Of a stretch of DNA of 6,018 nucleotides, positions 1 through 5,010 are shown in pieces (the stretch's first letter is position 1; every line of letters begins with the position of its first letter). Source of the DNA: Dinoroseobacter sp042096155. Lineage in GTDB: Bacteria > Pseudomonadota > Alphaproteobacteria > Rhodobacterales > Rhodobacteraceae. Under the pieces are notes generated by a model that saw only the letters and a list, made by a program, of their open reading frames with translations, ran no database searches and had not been told where the DNA came from. The DNA lies in assembly GCA_042096155.1 (NCBI GenBank), contig JBELMC010000132.1, positions 1-6,018 on the forward strand, given 5' to 3'. The position numbers and the translations under genes were made by a program.

Positions 1-265
1 GGCCCGCAAAGAACTGGGTGGCCTTTTTTAGAATTTCCCTCTCCTCCTTGAGGAGCTTGATCTCGCGCCGAAGTCGGTCATTCTCCTTGGCGAGATTTAA
101 ATCTTCTTTCGACACCACATCAGTGTCTCGATGCGCGGCGATCCATTTGTTCAGCGTCGACATCCCGACACCCAGATCGCCAGCCACTTGATTGCGTGTA
201 AGCCCACTTGTCAGCGCGATACGTACCGCATCAGCGCGGAATGCGCCCGTCCGTTTCTGTCCCAG
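1..265 (-). CDS. IS3-family transposase OrfA (partial, C-terminus outside window)
   Basis: Eighty-eight codons are visible. OrfA is the DNA-binding part of an IS3 transposase: it recognises the element's ends and is joined to the DDE catalytic OrfB by a -1 frameshift. The frame reads LGQKRTGAFRADAVRIALTS at the start, with a helix-turn-helix at about residues 18-45 (LTRNQVAGDLGVGMSTLNKW) and a heptad-leucine coiled coil at about 54-82 ending in REILKKATQFF, the usual end of the OrfA zipper. No ATG fits. The likely start is CTG at 263-265, because a GGAG (273-276) lies 7 bases upstream; a second in-frame CTG sits at 269-271. An ancestral ATG may have mutated, which would weaken expression. The product name is secure; the start is not. 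Confidence 0.85.
   Translation of the reverse strand, partial: MGQKRTGAFRADAVRIALTSGLTRNQVAGDLGVGMSTLNKWIAAHRDTDVVSKEDLNLAKENDRLRREIKLLKEEREILKKATQFFAG
23..29 (-). promoter_or_regulatory. Programmed -1 ribosomal frameshift heptamer A AAA AAG
   Basis: On the minus strand the OrfA codons CTA AAA AAG (the Leu-Lys-Lys of ILKKA) give the slippery heptamer A AAA AAG in the correct phase for a -1 shift. IS3-family elements commonly use this heptamer near the end of orfA to make the OrfAB fusion transposase. The stimulatory structure and the OrfB frame would lie outside the window, so this rests on sequence and phase only. Confidence 0.65.
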
Positions 266-328
266 AGTCAGTCTCCTTTGGTGCTGTAAATGCTATCAAA
301 GGAGCGGCATCAAACCGCGACAGGTCCA

Positions 329-448
329 GCACCTCCCGCAATCAGCCTTGGGCAGCAGCTCGCCCTTGCAGGCGATGAAGGACTGTCACAAACTTCAGCC
401 CGAGCTGTTCAGGAAACGGCCATACCACCTTGCAGGGTGTGACACTTA
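329..448. other. Unassigned stretch between IS3 end and IS256 relic
   Basis: About 120 bases between the IS3 terminal repeat and the recognisable IS256 debris. Short open frames exist on both strands, but none has a ribosome binding site or a motif I recognise. It may be more transposon debris. Confidence 0.4.
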
Positions 449-719
449 ACCTTCGTCTCTGCCTGCCAAATGGCGTGCAGGCGGCCTTTGGCTTGACCTG
501 CAGAGATTTGGGCATTGTGTTCAGAACGCATTGTTTTTCTTTCCGTCTGGGCGGGAAATACACGCCATCCCCCCAGACATAAAATCTGCGCAGGACGCTG
601 TGGGCGTGCTTTTGCCCACGTTCCTATGCTTCCCACCAATCCGGCTTCAGCCGCGTGATCGTGGTCGACGACAGGTCCGCTGCGTGACCACCGCCAAGAT
701 ATACCGCCCCCCAGGGCCA
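449..719 (-). pseudogene. IS256-family (mutator-type) transposase relic
   Basis: A heavily decayed fragment of an IS256-family DDE transposase. In one minus-strand frame from 719 one reads a YLGG block, then TTITRLKPDWWEA, an in-frame TAG at 624-626, then RRFYVWGDGVYFPPR with the Asp of the first DDE motif at 567-569. Soon after, KQCVLNTMPKSLQ joins what should be residues about 100 apart in an intact enzyme (the DGVYxxxR region straight to the VLNKxPKS region), so the central part, including the second catalytic Asp, is deleted. After about 497 the similarity moves to another frame (AKGRLHAIWQAETK), showing a frameshift. The final NPIES block with the catalytic Glu is absent. The family call comes from remembered motifs, not an alignment; no function is expected. 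Confidence 0.7.
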
Positions 720-805
720 TCCCCAGCTTTCGGCTGTTTTTCGATGACAGGCACCAATGATAAAAAGCTGTTAAAATCACATAAGCTTTATCTGGTAAGC
801 ATTTG

Positions 806-830
806 GTTTAATGATTTATTGATATTAAAC
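806..830. repeat. Inverted repeat GTTTAAT / ATTAAAC
   Basis: A perfect 7-base inverted repeat, GTTTAAT (806-812) and ATTAAAC (824-830), separated by 11 bases. All-AT pairing inside the arms makes a weak hairpin and there is no T run, so an operator or a relic end is as likely as a terminator. Confidence 0.4.
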
Positions 831-857
831 TCGAAAAGACAGATCACAGAACATAAA

Positions 858-872
858 CGAGCCTTTGGCTCG
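858..872 (-). terminator. Weak candidate terminator after the crotonase gene
   Basis: A perfect 6-base-pair GC-rich stem, CGAGCC-TTT-GGCTCG, 76 bases past the crotonase stop. Read on the minus strand it is followed by TTTATGTT, only a short U-rich stretch. Position and stem fit a weak intrinsic terminator for the minus-strand gene. Confidence 0.4.
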
Positions 873-947
873 AATGTCGTCGACCGAAAATCCAATTTTG
901 TGAGCTTGGAAACAAGATTTGAAGGTCTTTTCGGATTGTCAGTGTTG

Positions 948-1736
948 TCACGGCTCCCAATTTGGGGTGCGTTTTTCAACGAACGCGGCAACGCCTTCGG
1001 TCGTGTCATCTCGCAGCATATTTTTGACCATGACATCTGATGTGTAGGCGTAGGCCTCTGCGACCGGCATTTGATCTTGTGTGTAGAATGCGGATTTGCC
1101 AATTTTCACCGCCGCAGTCAGCTTGCCGGCAATGGTATCTGCAAGATCTAAACATTCTTTTTGAAGGGTCTCTGGCGGCACCGCGCGGTTGATCAGACCA
1201 AGTTGGGCCGCCCGATGCGCAGATATGAAAGCCCCGGTGGTTAACATCTCAAAGGCATGTTTTTTGGGGATATTTCGTGTCAGCGCGACCATCGGTGTAG
1301 AGCAAAACAATCCGATATTCACACCATTCACGCCAAATTTCGCCGTATCCGCGGCAATCGCCAGATCGCAAGTTGCAACCAATTGGCAGCCTGCAGCGGT
1401 GGCGAGGCCTTGGACCTCAGCAATCACAACTTGGGGCAGGGACCTCAAACCAAGCATGACCGCGCTACATAACGCAAAAAGCGCGGTAAGCCCTGTATCG
1501 GCTTCGTTTGATGCGCGCATATCCGCCATTTCGCGAAGATCATGGCCCGCGCAAAACGCCTTGCCAGCACCGCGGAGAATGACCACCCGCATGCTGGCGT
1601 CATCGGCCAAAATCGCGATTTCCGATGACATGGCATGCAACATATCTGTCGACAGCGGGTTTAATCGCTCTGGCCGATTGAACGTCAGGATCGCGATTGG
1701 ACCGTGGTTTTCTCGCAGTAAATAAGGTTGCGTCAT
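948..1736 (-). CDS. Enoyl-CoA hydratase/isomerase family protein, ECHDC3-like
   Basis: A crotonase-fold protein of 262 residues, the usual length. Such proteins bind acyl-CoA thioesters and stabilise an enolate in an oxyanion hole. Visible are AFCAGHDLREM at 60-70 (first oxyanion-hole loop), the second loop around TAAGCQL at 113-119, and NIGLFCSTP at 140-148, which is typical of the ECHDC3 branch. The two catalytic glutamates of classical enoyl-CoA hydratase appear replaced: GCEL is GCQL (Gln118) and the PE of the next motif is NG (Gly138). Ordinary hydration of 2-enoyl-CoA is therefore doubtful and the true reaction is unknown. ATG at 1734-1736 is chosen because GGGGAG (1744-1749) sits 7 bases upstream; the open frame continues further upstream without such support. 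It diverges from the thioesterase gene across 57 bases. Confidence 0.9.
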   Translation of the reverse strand: MTQPYLLRENHGPIAILTFNRPERLNPLSTDMLHAMSSEIAILADDASMRVVILRGAGKAFCAGHDLREMADMRASNEADTGLTALFALCSAVMLGLRSLPQVVIAEVQGLATAAGCQLVATCDLAIAADTAKFGVNGVNIGLFCSTPMVALTRNIPKKHAFEMLTTGAFISAHRAAQLGLINRAVPPETLQKECLDLADTIAGKLTAAVKIGKSAFYTQDQMPVAEAYAYTSDVMVKNMLRDDTTEGVAAFVEKRTPNWEP

Positions 1737-1793
1737 TTTTTGGCTCCCCACATGGTGCGCATAGTGTAAGTGCACATTTCCAAGAGGCAATCC
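1737..1793. promoter_or_regulatory. Divergent promoter region, crotonase / thioesterase genes
   Basis: Only 57 bases separate the two divergent start codons, so both promoters must lie here or overlap the genes' 5' ends. It holds GGGGAG (ctcccc on plus, 1744-1749) for the minus gene and AGAGG (1783-1787) for the plus gene. No convincing -35/-10 pair could be named. The short gap suggests joint control. Confidence 0.4.
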
Positions 1794-2231
1794 ATGACTG
1801 ATCTAAAGCTGACCCTTCCTGAATTGGGCCAATTTTTGAAGCGCGACTTTCCACAGGTTGCAGGATCTTTCCGGCTGCTGGATCTCGAACCGATGTTTTT
1901 GCGCACGAAATTTGAAGTGACTCAAGCGCATCTGAGACCAGGCGGGACCGTTTCTGGCCCGACCATGTTTCTGGTTTCGGATGTGTCCGCCTATATCGTA
2001 ATTTTGGCGCATATTGGATCCAAAATTCTATCCGTAACAACAAGTTGTAGTATGGATTTCATGCGACGCCCGAAGGCCAATACAGACCTGATTTGTGAAA
2101 CCCGCTTGCTTAAGCTCGGACGCGCCTTGGCGGTCACAGATTGTTTGCTGTTTTCCCAAGACCAAGCGGCACCGGTTGCAAGGGCCAGTATGACTTACTC
2201 GATTCCTCCGTCTAAGGCAGCAGATCTTTGA
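1794..2231 (+). CDS. PaaI-family hotdog-fold acyl-CoA thioesterase
   Basis: A 145-residue single hotdog-domain protein, the normal size for PaaI/YdiI-type thioesterases, which hydrolyse acyl- or aryl-CoA to the free acid and CoA in the cytoplasm, normally as tetramers. The segment at 46-63 (HLRPGGTVSGPTMFLVSD) matches the PGGtxsGp...aD signature over the hotdog helix; Asp63 is in the position of the catalytic acid. The later strands (TTSCSMDFMRRP and RLLKLGRALAVTDC) complete the fold. ATG 1794 is preferred over the upstream in-frame GTG at 1770 because GAGG (1784-1787) is 6 bases before it. The substrate cannot be told. Its last 20 bases overlap the convergent end of speE. Being divergent from the crotonase gene suggests a linked acyl-CoA role. 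Confidence 0.9.
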   Translation: MTDLKLTLPELGQFLKRDFPQVAGSFRLLDLEPMFLRTKFEVTQAHLRPGGTVSGPTMFLVSDVSAYIVILAHIGSKILSVTTSCSMDFMRRPKANTDLICETRLLKLGRALAVTDCLLFSQDQAAPVARASMTYSIPPSKAADL

Positions 2232-3057
2232 TATATCCAGGCAATGCAAAAGCACTCAGATGAACTTCAGGGGTGTAGTAAAAACAGTCGAAGCCTGCGC
2301 GGCGATATCTCAATTCCAGATCCGCCAAGCTGACATGCCGCGCTGTCCCATCTGTCGCCCATCCAAATGCCATGGGTCCGCCTGCATAGGTTGGGACAGT
2401 CGCGGTATAGCAGCTCCAATCCGAAAACAGAGCTTTGAACGCGCGTAACGTATTGGTCAGCTCGTCGCCTTGCATAAACGGAACGCCGTTTTGCGTAACC
2501 AAGATGCCGTCTGCCGCAAGGCAAGCTCGGGCGTGGCCATAGAATGTTTCGCTGAACAAAACCTCGCCTGGACCAATCGGATCTGTGCTGTCGACCACGA
2601 TGACGTCAAACTTGTCCTCGGTCTCGCGAACGAAGGCAGCGCCATCGGAAATGACCAAATTTAACCGTGGATCATCGAATGCGCCATTGCTGAGATTTGG
2701 CAGATAAGCTTTTGAAAAATCGACAACTCCAGCGTCAATTTCAACCATTGTCACGTGTTTGACGGTCGGGTGGCGCAAAACTTCGCGAGCCATACCACCA
2801 TCCCCGCCGCCAATGATCAAAACCCGTGTCGCCGATCCATGGGCGAAAAGAGGCACATGGGTCAGCATCTCATGATAGATCGCGTTGTCACCCTCGGTGG
2901 TTTGAACCACACCATCGAGGGTCAGCACTCTGCCAAATCGTGTATTTTTAAAGACAACCAGCCGTTGGTGGTCGGTTTTGCTGTCATACAGAACGGATTC
3001 CATTGCGATCGACTGGGCATAGTCGCCATGCAGCGTCTCGTGGAACCATTTTGTCAT
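2212..3057 (-). CDS. speE: Spermidine synthase (putrescine aminopropyltransferase)
   Basis: SpeE transfers the aminopropyl group of decarboxylated S-adenosylmethionine to putrescine, giving spermidine and methylthioadenosine in the cytoplasm. The 281-residue length is typical. Seen in order: an N-terminal beta domain with the gatekeeping loop (QTTEGDNAIYHEML, 52-65), the Rossmann nucleotide motif GGGDGG at 83-88, the acidic VEID at 105-108, ISDGA at 136-140, the catalytic VVDSTDPIGPGE at 154-165 (Asp156 and Asp159 match the two active-site aspartates of known enzymes), and TYAGGPMAFGW at 223-233 for substrate binding. Its ATG overlaps the speD stop as ATGA (3054-3057), indicating translational coupling in a speD-speE operon. 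It ends 20 bases inside the convergent thioesterase gene, with no terminator between. Confidence 0.96.
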   Translation of the reverse strand: MTKWFHETLHGDYAQSIAMESVLYDSKTDHQRLVVFKNTRFGRVLTLDGVVQTTEGDNAIYHEMLTHVPLFAHGSATRVLIIGGGDGGMAREVLRHPTVKHVTMVEIDAGVVDFSKAYLPNLSNGAFDDPRLNLVISDGAAFVRETEDKFDVIVVDSTDPIGPGEVLFSETFYGHARACLAADGILVTQNGVPFMQGDELTNTLRAFKALFSDWSCYTATVPTYAGGPMAFGWATDGTARHVSLADLELRYRRAGFDCFYYTPEVHLSAFALPGYIKDLLP

Positions 3058-3578
3058 CGGATGGCCTCAGCCACCAAACCTTCCCCTCGGCGCAACGATT
3101 TGACGTGAACCGTGTTTGTTTTGAAGGTTTTTTTCAGAACGTCGACGGCCTCTGACGGCTTGGCATCGCCACACATAAACACGTCAAAGGCGCCATAGCC
3201 AATTTCGGGCCAAGTGTGACAGGATATATGGCTTTCCGCCAAGACAGCCACGCCAGAGACGCCCTGAGGCGAGAATTTATGGGTGTGAATATGCAACAAA
3301 GTGGCGCCGCATGCGGCGACACAATCGCGAAACGCTTGTCGAATCAGCACTTCGTCGTCGAGCCCGGCCCCATTTTCGATTTCTATGATCAAATGATTGC
3401 CGGCATAGACAATGCCACCATCGCGGATAAAATGATCCTGCCTGGTGTCGTCCAGCACATCTGTTCCAGCGACGACTTCCAGCATGCGCATCGAGTCGTC
3501 AGCGCCACGCGTGTAACCTTCCGTTTGGGCGGCTGTCTCCAGACCTGTCCCCAGTTGGAAGTGGTTGACGTTATCCAT
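3054..3578 (-). CDS. speD: S-adenosylmethionine decarboxylase proenzyme (class 1B)
   Basis: SpeD decarboxylates S-adenosylmethionine to supply the aminopropyl donor for SpeE. It is a pyruvoyl enzyme that cuts itself: the chain breaks before a serine, which becomes the pyruvoyl group. The site is visible as LAESHISCHTWPE, with cleavage expected between Glu115 and Ser116; His121 and Cys136 (FMCGD) match the processing and proton-donor residues of the class 1B enzymes. At 174 residues it carries about 50 extra N-terminal residues relative to the compact Thermotoga-type enzyme (Ser63 there, Ser116 here). ATG 3576-3578 is chosen because GGAGG (3587-3591) lies 8 bases upstream; the open frame extends to 3701 but that part has no protein character. 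First gene of the speD-speE operon. Confidence 0.94.
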   Translation of the reverse strand: MDNVNHFQLGTGLETAAQTEGYTRGADDSMRMLEVVAGTDVLDDTRQDHFIRDGGIVYAGNHLIIEIENGAGLDDEVLIRQAFRDCVAACGATLLHIHTHKFSPQGVSGVAVLAESHISCHTWPEIGYGAFDVFMCGDAKPSEAVDVLKKTFKTNTVHVKSLRRGEGLVAEAIR

Positions 3579-3628
3579 AACGCGCCCCTCCAATCCAGTA
3601 GATAGAATCCAAAGGTTCCTTAGCGCCC

Positions 3629-3644
3629 CCCAAGTTGACTTGGG
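3629..3644 (-). promoter_or_regulatory. Hairpin in presumed speD 5' leader
   Basis: On the minus strand CCCAAG-TCAA-CTTGGG forms a perfect 6-base-pair stem with a four-base loop, about 50 bases ahead of the speD start. It is followed by a G run rather than U, so it is not an ordinary terminator. It may be a leader element. No known riboswitch class is recognised. Confidence 0.4.
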
Positions 3645-3665
3645 TTGGGATCGTCCCCTCATCGT

Positions 3666-3693
3666 GTGGCGGCACCTAAAGGGGTGGCGGCAC
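3666..3693. repeat. Direct repeat GTGGCGGCAC x2, 18-base period
   Basis: The 10-mer GTGGCGGCAC occurs at 3666-3675 and again at 3684-3693, start-to-start distance 18 bases. It lies about 90-115 bases upstream of speD. Tandem identical 10-mers in a promoter/leader region are typical of a protein or RNA binding site, but no named regulator is recognised. Confidence 0.55.
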
Positions 3694-3743
3694 GCAATCA
3701 AGTTTTTTCTTCAAATTTCCCATGGTTTTTCTATTCAGTTTGG

Positions 3744-3757
3744 GGTATTTAAATACC
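3744..3757. repeat. Perfect palindrome GGTATTTAAATACC
   Basis: A 14-base perfect palindrome centred between 3750 and 3751. It shares the core ATTTAAAT with a second palindrome 38 bases away (centre to centre). Placed between the divergent speD and rplM genes, it is a plausible dimeric-regulator site. Confidence 0.6.
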
Positions 3758-3780
3758 TAAATTGCAAGTAATTGTTTTTT

Positions 3781-3796
3781 ATAGATTTAAATCTAT
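3781..3796. repeat. Perfect palindrome ATAGATTTAAATCTAT
   Basis: A 16-base perfect palindrome centred between 3788 and 3789, immediately after a T run. It lies about 10 bases upstream of the candidate rplM -35 box, so a bound factor could act on rplM. It shares the ATTTAAAT core with the palindrome at 3744-3757. Confidence 0.6.
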
Positions 3797-3805
3797 CGCA
3801 CAACG

Positions 3806-3833
3806 TTGACGCGGTGCAGAAAATCCGTAAAAG
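3806..3833 (+). promoter_or_regulatory. Candidate rplM-rpsI promoter
   Basis: TTGACG at 3806-3811 is a near-perfect sigma-70-type -35 box. After 16 bases comes TAAAAG (3828-3833), a 4/6 match to the -10 box. Transcription would start near 3840, just ahead of the leader hairpin. The -10 box is only moderate. Confidence 0.45.
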
Positions 3834-3846
3834 GCATCAATCTCAC

Positions 3847-3870
3847 GACGAGGCGCGCATATGCCTCGTC
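3847..3870 (+). promoter_or_regulatory. Leader hairpin ahead of rplM
   Basis: GACGAGGC (3847-3854) and GCCTCGTC (3863-3870) form a perfect 8-base-pair stem with an 8-base loop in the presumed rplM 5' leader. The 3' arm also contains CCTCG (3864-3868), complementary to CGAGG (3879-3883), the rplM ribosome binding site, so two exclusive folds can be drawn. The loop and 3' arm include an in-frame ATG at 3861. A role in ribosomal-protein feedback control is inference. Confidence 0.55.
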
Positions 3871-3890
3871 AGGTAGCCCGAGGAAGTTCG

Positions 3891-4352
3891 ATGAAAACTT
3901 ACACCGCAAAACCGGCGGAGATTGACAAAAAGTGGGTCATCATTGACGCGGAAGGCGTCGTGTTGGGCCGTCTTGCGTCGATTGTTGCCATGCGCTTGCG
4001 CGGCAAGCACAAAGTCACGTTTACGCCGCATATGGATATGGGCGACAACGTGATTGTCATCAATGCCGATCTGGTCCAGATGACAGGCAAAAAACGGGAT
4101 GATAAAATTTATTACCATCACACAGGTCACCCCGGTGGGATCAAGCAGCGCAGCGCGCGGCAGATTCTCGAAGGTAAATTTCCCGAGCGTGTCTTGACAA
4201 AGGCGGTTCAGCGTATGCTGCCGGGCGGTCCATTGTCGCGTCGCCAAATGACCAATCTGCGCATCTACGCCGGGGCAGAACATCCCCATGACGCCCAATC
4301 GCCAGAAGTTCTCGACATTAAGTCGATGAACCCCAAGAACACGCGGAGCTGA
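3891..4352 (+). CDS. rplM: 50S ribosomal protein L13
   Basis: L13 is an early-assembling large-subunit protein that binds 23S rRNA. The 153 residues match the bacterial family from end to end: MKTYTAKPAEIDKKWVIIDA start, GRLAS at 26-30, MRLRGKHK at 34-41, the HHTGHPGG block at 76-83, and the AVQRMLPGGPLSRR signature at 105-118. The family normally starts at this MKT. ATG 3891 is preceded by AGGA (3881-3884) at 6 bases. An in-frame ATG at 3861 with GAGG at 3850-3853 would add ten residues (MPRQVARGSS); these do not look like L13, though the upstream start has passable signals. First gene of the rplM-rpsI operon, 4 bases ahead of rpsI. Confidence 0.97.
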   Translation: MKTYTAKPAEIDKKWVIIDAEGVVLGRLASIVAMRLRGKHKVTFTPHMDMGDNVIVINADLVQMTGKKRDDKIYYHHTGHPGGIKQRSARQILEGKFPERVLTKAVQRMLPGGPLSRRQMTNLRIYAGAEHPHDAQSPEVLDIKSMNPKNTRS

Positions 4353-4356
4353 GTGA

Positions 4357-4848
4357 ATGTCTGATGAAATGAAAAGCTTAGACGCCTTGCAAAACGCCGT
4401 TTCGAATGCTGACATCGAACCTGTTCACCTTGCGGCCCAGCGGGAGCCGGTTCGAGATGAACTGGGCCGATCCTATGCAACCGGTAAGCGCAAAGACGCG
4501 GTCGCACGTGTTTGGATCAAACCTGGATCGGGAAAAATGGTCGTAAACGGGAAAGCCTATGCGTCATATTTTGCCCGCCCCGTGTTGCAGATGATTTTGC
4601 GTCAACCGTTCCAGGTCGCCGGTGTTGAAGGTGAATTCGATGTGATGGCAACCGTCAAAGGGGGCGGTCTTTCTGGTCAAGCAGGTGCCGTACGTCACGG
4701 TATCTCAAAGGCTTTGCAATTGTATGAGCCGTCATTGCGGAGTGCTTTGAAAGCTGCGGGTTTCTTGACACGTGACAGCCGTGTCGTCGAACGCAAGAAA
4801 TTTGGCAAAGCGAAAGCGCGAAAAAGCTTCCAGTTCTCCAAGCGCTGA
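4357..4848 (+). CDS. rpsI: 30S ribosomal protein S9
   Basis: S9 sits in the head of the small subunit, and its C-terminal tail reaches toward the P-site tRNA. The 163 residues include YATGKRKDAVARVWIKPGSG from 40 (family N-terminal block), VNGKAYASYF, the signature GGGLSGQAGAVRHGISKAL at 102-120, LTRDSRVVERKKFGKAKAR and the invariant end FQFSKR. About 35 residues precede the conserved domain, longer than in Escherichia coli S9 (about 130 residues in total); such extensions occur in alphaproteobacteria. ATG 4357 has GGAG (4345-4348) 8 bases upstream; an in-frame ATG at 4369 lacks better support. Four bases separate it from the rplM stop, so the two are cotranscribed and probably translationally coupled. 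A terminator follows. Confidence 0.97.
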   Translation: MSDEMKSLDALQNAVSNADIEPVHLAAQREPVRDELGRSYATGKRKDAVARVWIKPGSGKMVVNGKAYASYFARPVLQMILRQPFQVAGVEGEFDVMATVKGGGLSGQAGAVRHGISKALQLYEPSLRSALKAAGFLTRDSRVVERKKFGKAKARKSFQFSKR

Positions 4849-4877
4849 TACAGAACGACGAAAAATACAACAAAATC

Positions 4878-4908
4878 AAATGCCTGATTGCAAAAGCGGG
4901 CGTTTTTT
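4878..4908 (+). terminator. Intrinsic terminator after rpsI
   Basis: The arms AAATGCCTG (4878-4886) and CGGGCGTTT (4897-4905) pair over 9 positions with two G-U wobbles around a 10-base loop. The T run continues to 4908. It begins 29 bases after the rpsI stop, the expected place for the end of the rplM-rpsI transcript. Confidence 0.7.
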
Positions 4909-4943
4909 ATTGGTAGCATATTGTTGGCAGAATGCTGATCTTA

Positions 4944-4972
4944 TTGACGTTTAAGGTTAGCGATTTTAGCAT
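4944..4972 (+). promoter_or_regulatory. Candidate promoter for the integrase gene
   Basis: TTGACG (4944-4949), 17 bases, then TAGCAT (4967-4972). The -35 is a 5/6 match and the -10 a 4/6 match to the sigma-70 consensus; an overlapping CATAAT at 4970-4975 would have a 20-base spacer. It lies downstream of the rpsI terminator and about 40 bases ahead of the proposed integrase start. Confidence 0.4.
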
Positions 4973-5010
4973 AATCGCAGCAGTTAAAGCATCTTTTTGG
5001 CAGGCAGCGG

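Larger units (their letters stand above)
1..328 (-). mobile_element. IS3-family insertion sequence, orfA-side end (partial)
   Basis: This is the orfA-proximal end of an IS3-family element that runs leftward out of the window. On the minus strand the putative terminal repeat starts TGGACCTGTCGCGG at 328, about 63 bases before the OrfA start, which is a normal leader length for IS3 elements. IS3 ends usually begin with TG, which agrees. The exact outer boundary and the target duplication cannot be confirmed because the other end is missing. A related terminal sequence appears at 5967 on the plus strand. Confidence 0.75.
720..947. other. AT-rich non-coding spacer
   Basis: Downstream of the crotonase gene and beyond the IS256 relic. 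Open frames here lack start signals and protein character. The stretch is clearly richer in A and T than the genes around it and contains the two inverted repeats listed separately (806-830 and 858-872). I see nothing else in it. Confidence 0.5.
3579..3890. promoter_or_regulatory. Divergent intergenic region speD / rplM
   Basis: The 312 bases between the divergent speD and rplM start codons hold no gene. From left to right on plus: the speD ribosome binding site; a hairpin (3629-3644) and a 10-base direct repeat (3666-3693) in the likely speD leader; an AT-rich core (about 3700-3796) with two perfect palindromes; a candidate rplM promoter (3806-3833); and a hairpin and ribosome binding site for rplM. 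The parts are listed separately. Confidence 0.6.

Noticed and set aside
329..448. Small cysteine-bearing peptide frame (SFIACKGELLPKADCGRC) on the minus strand
   Set aside because: It has no start codon or ribosome binding site, stops on both sides and runs into the IS3 end; probably debris.
531..1040. 169-codon plus-strand open frame
   Set aside because: It covers the IS256 relic, the AT-rich spacer and the end of the crotonase gene, has no ribosome binding site and no protein character.
1189..1725. 178-codon plus-strand open frame inside the crotonase gene
   Set aside because: Antisense shadow of a clear family member on the minus strand; its composition follows that codon use.
3861..3890. 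Upstream ATG as the true rplM start
   Set aside because: The added ten residues do not resemble L13, which conventionally begins at the MKT of 3891; kept only as part of the leader finding.
3843..4415. 190-codon minus-strand open frame over rplM
   Set aside because: Antisense shadow of rplM and the start of rpsI, both unmistakable on the plus strand.
4849..5010. tRNA gene as integration site
   Set aside because: No cloverleaf, T-arm GTTC motif or CCA end could be found on either strand.
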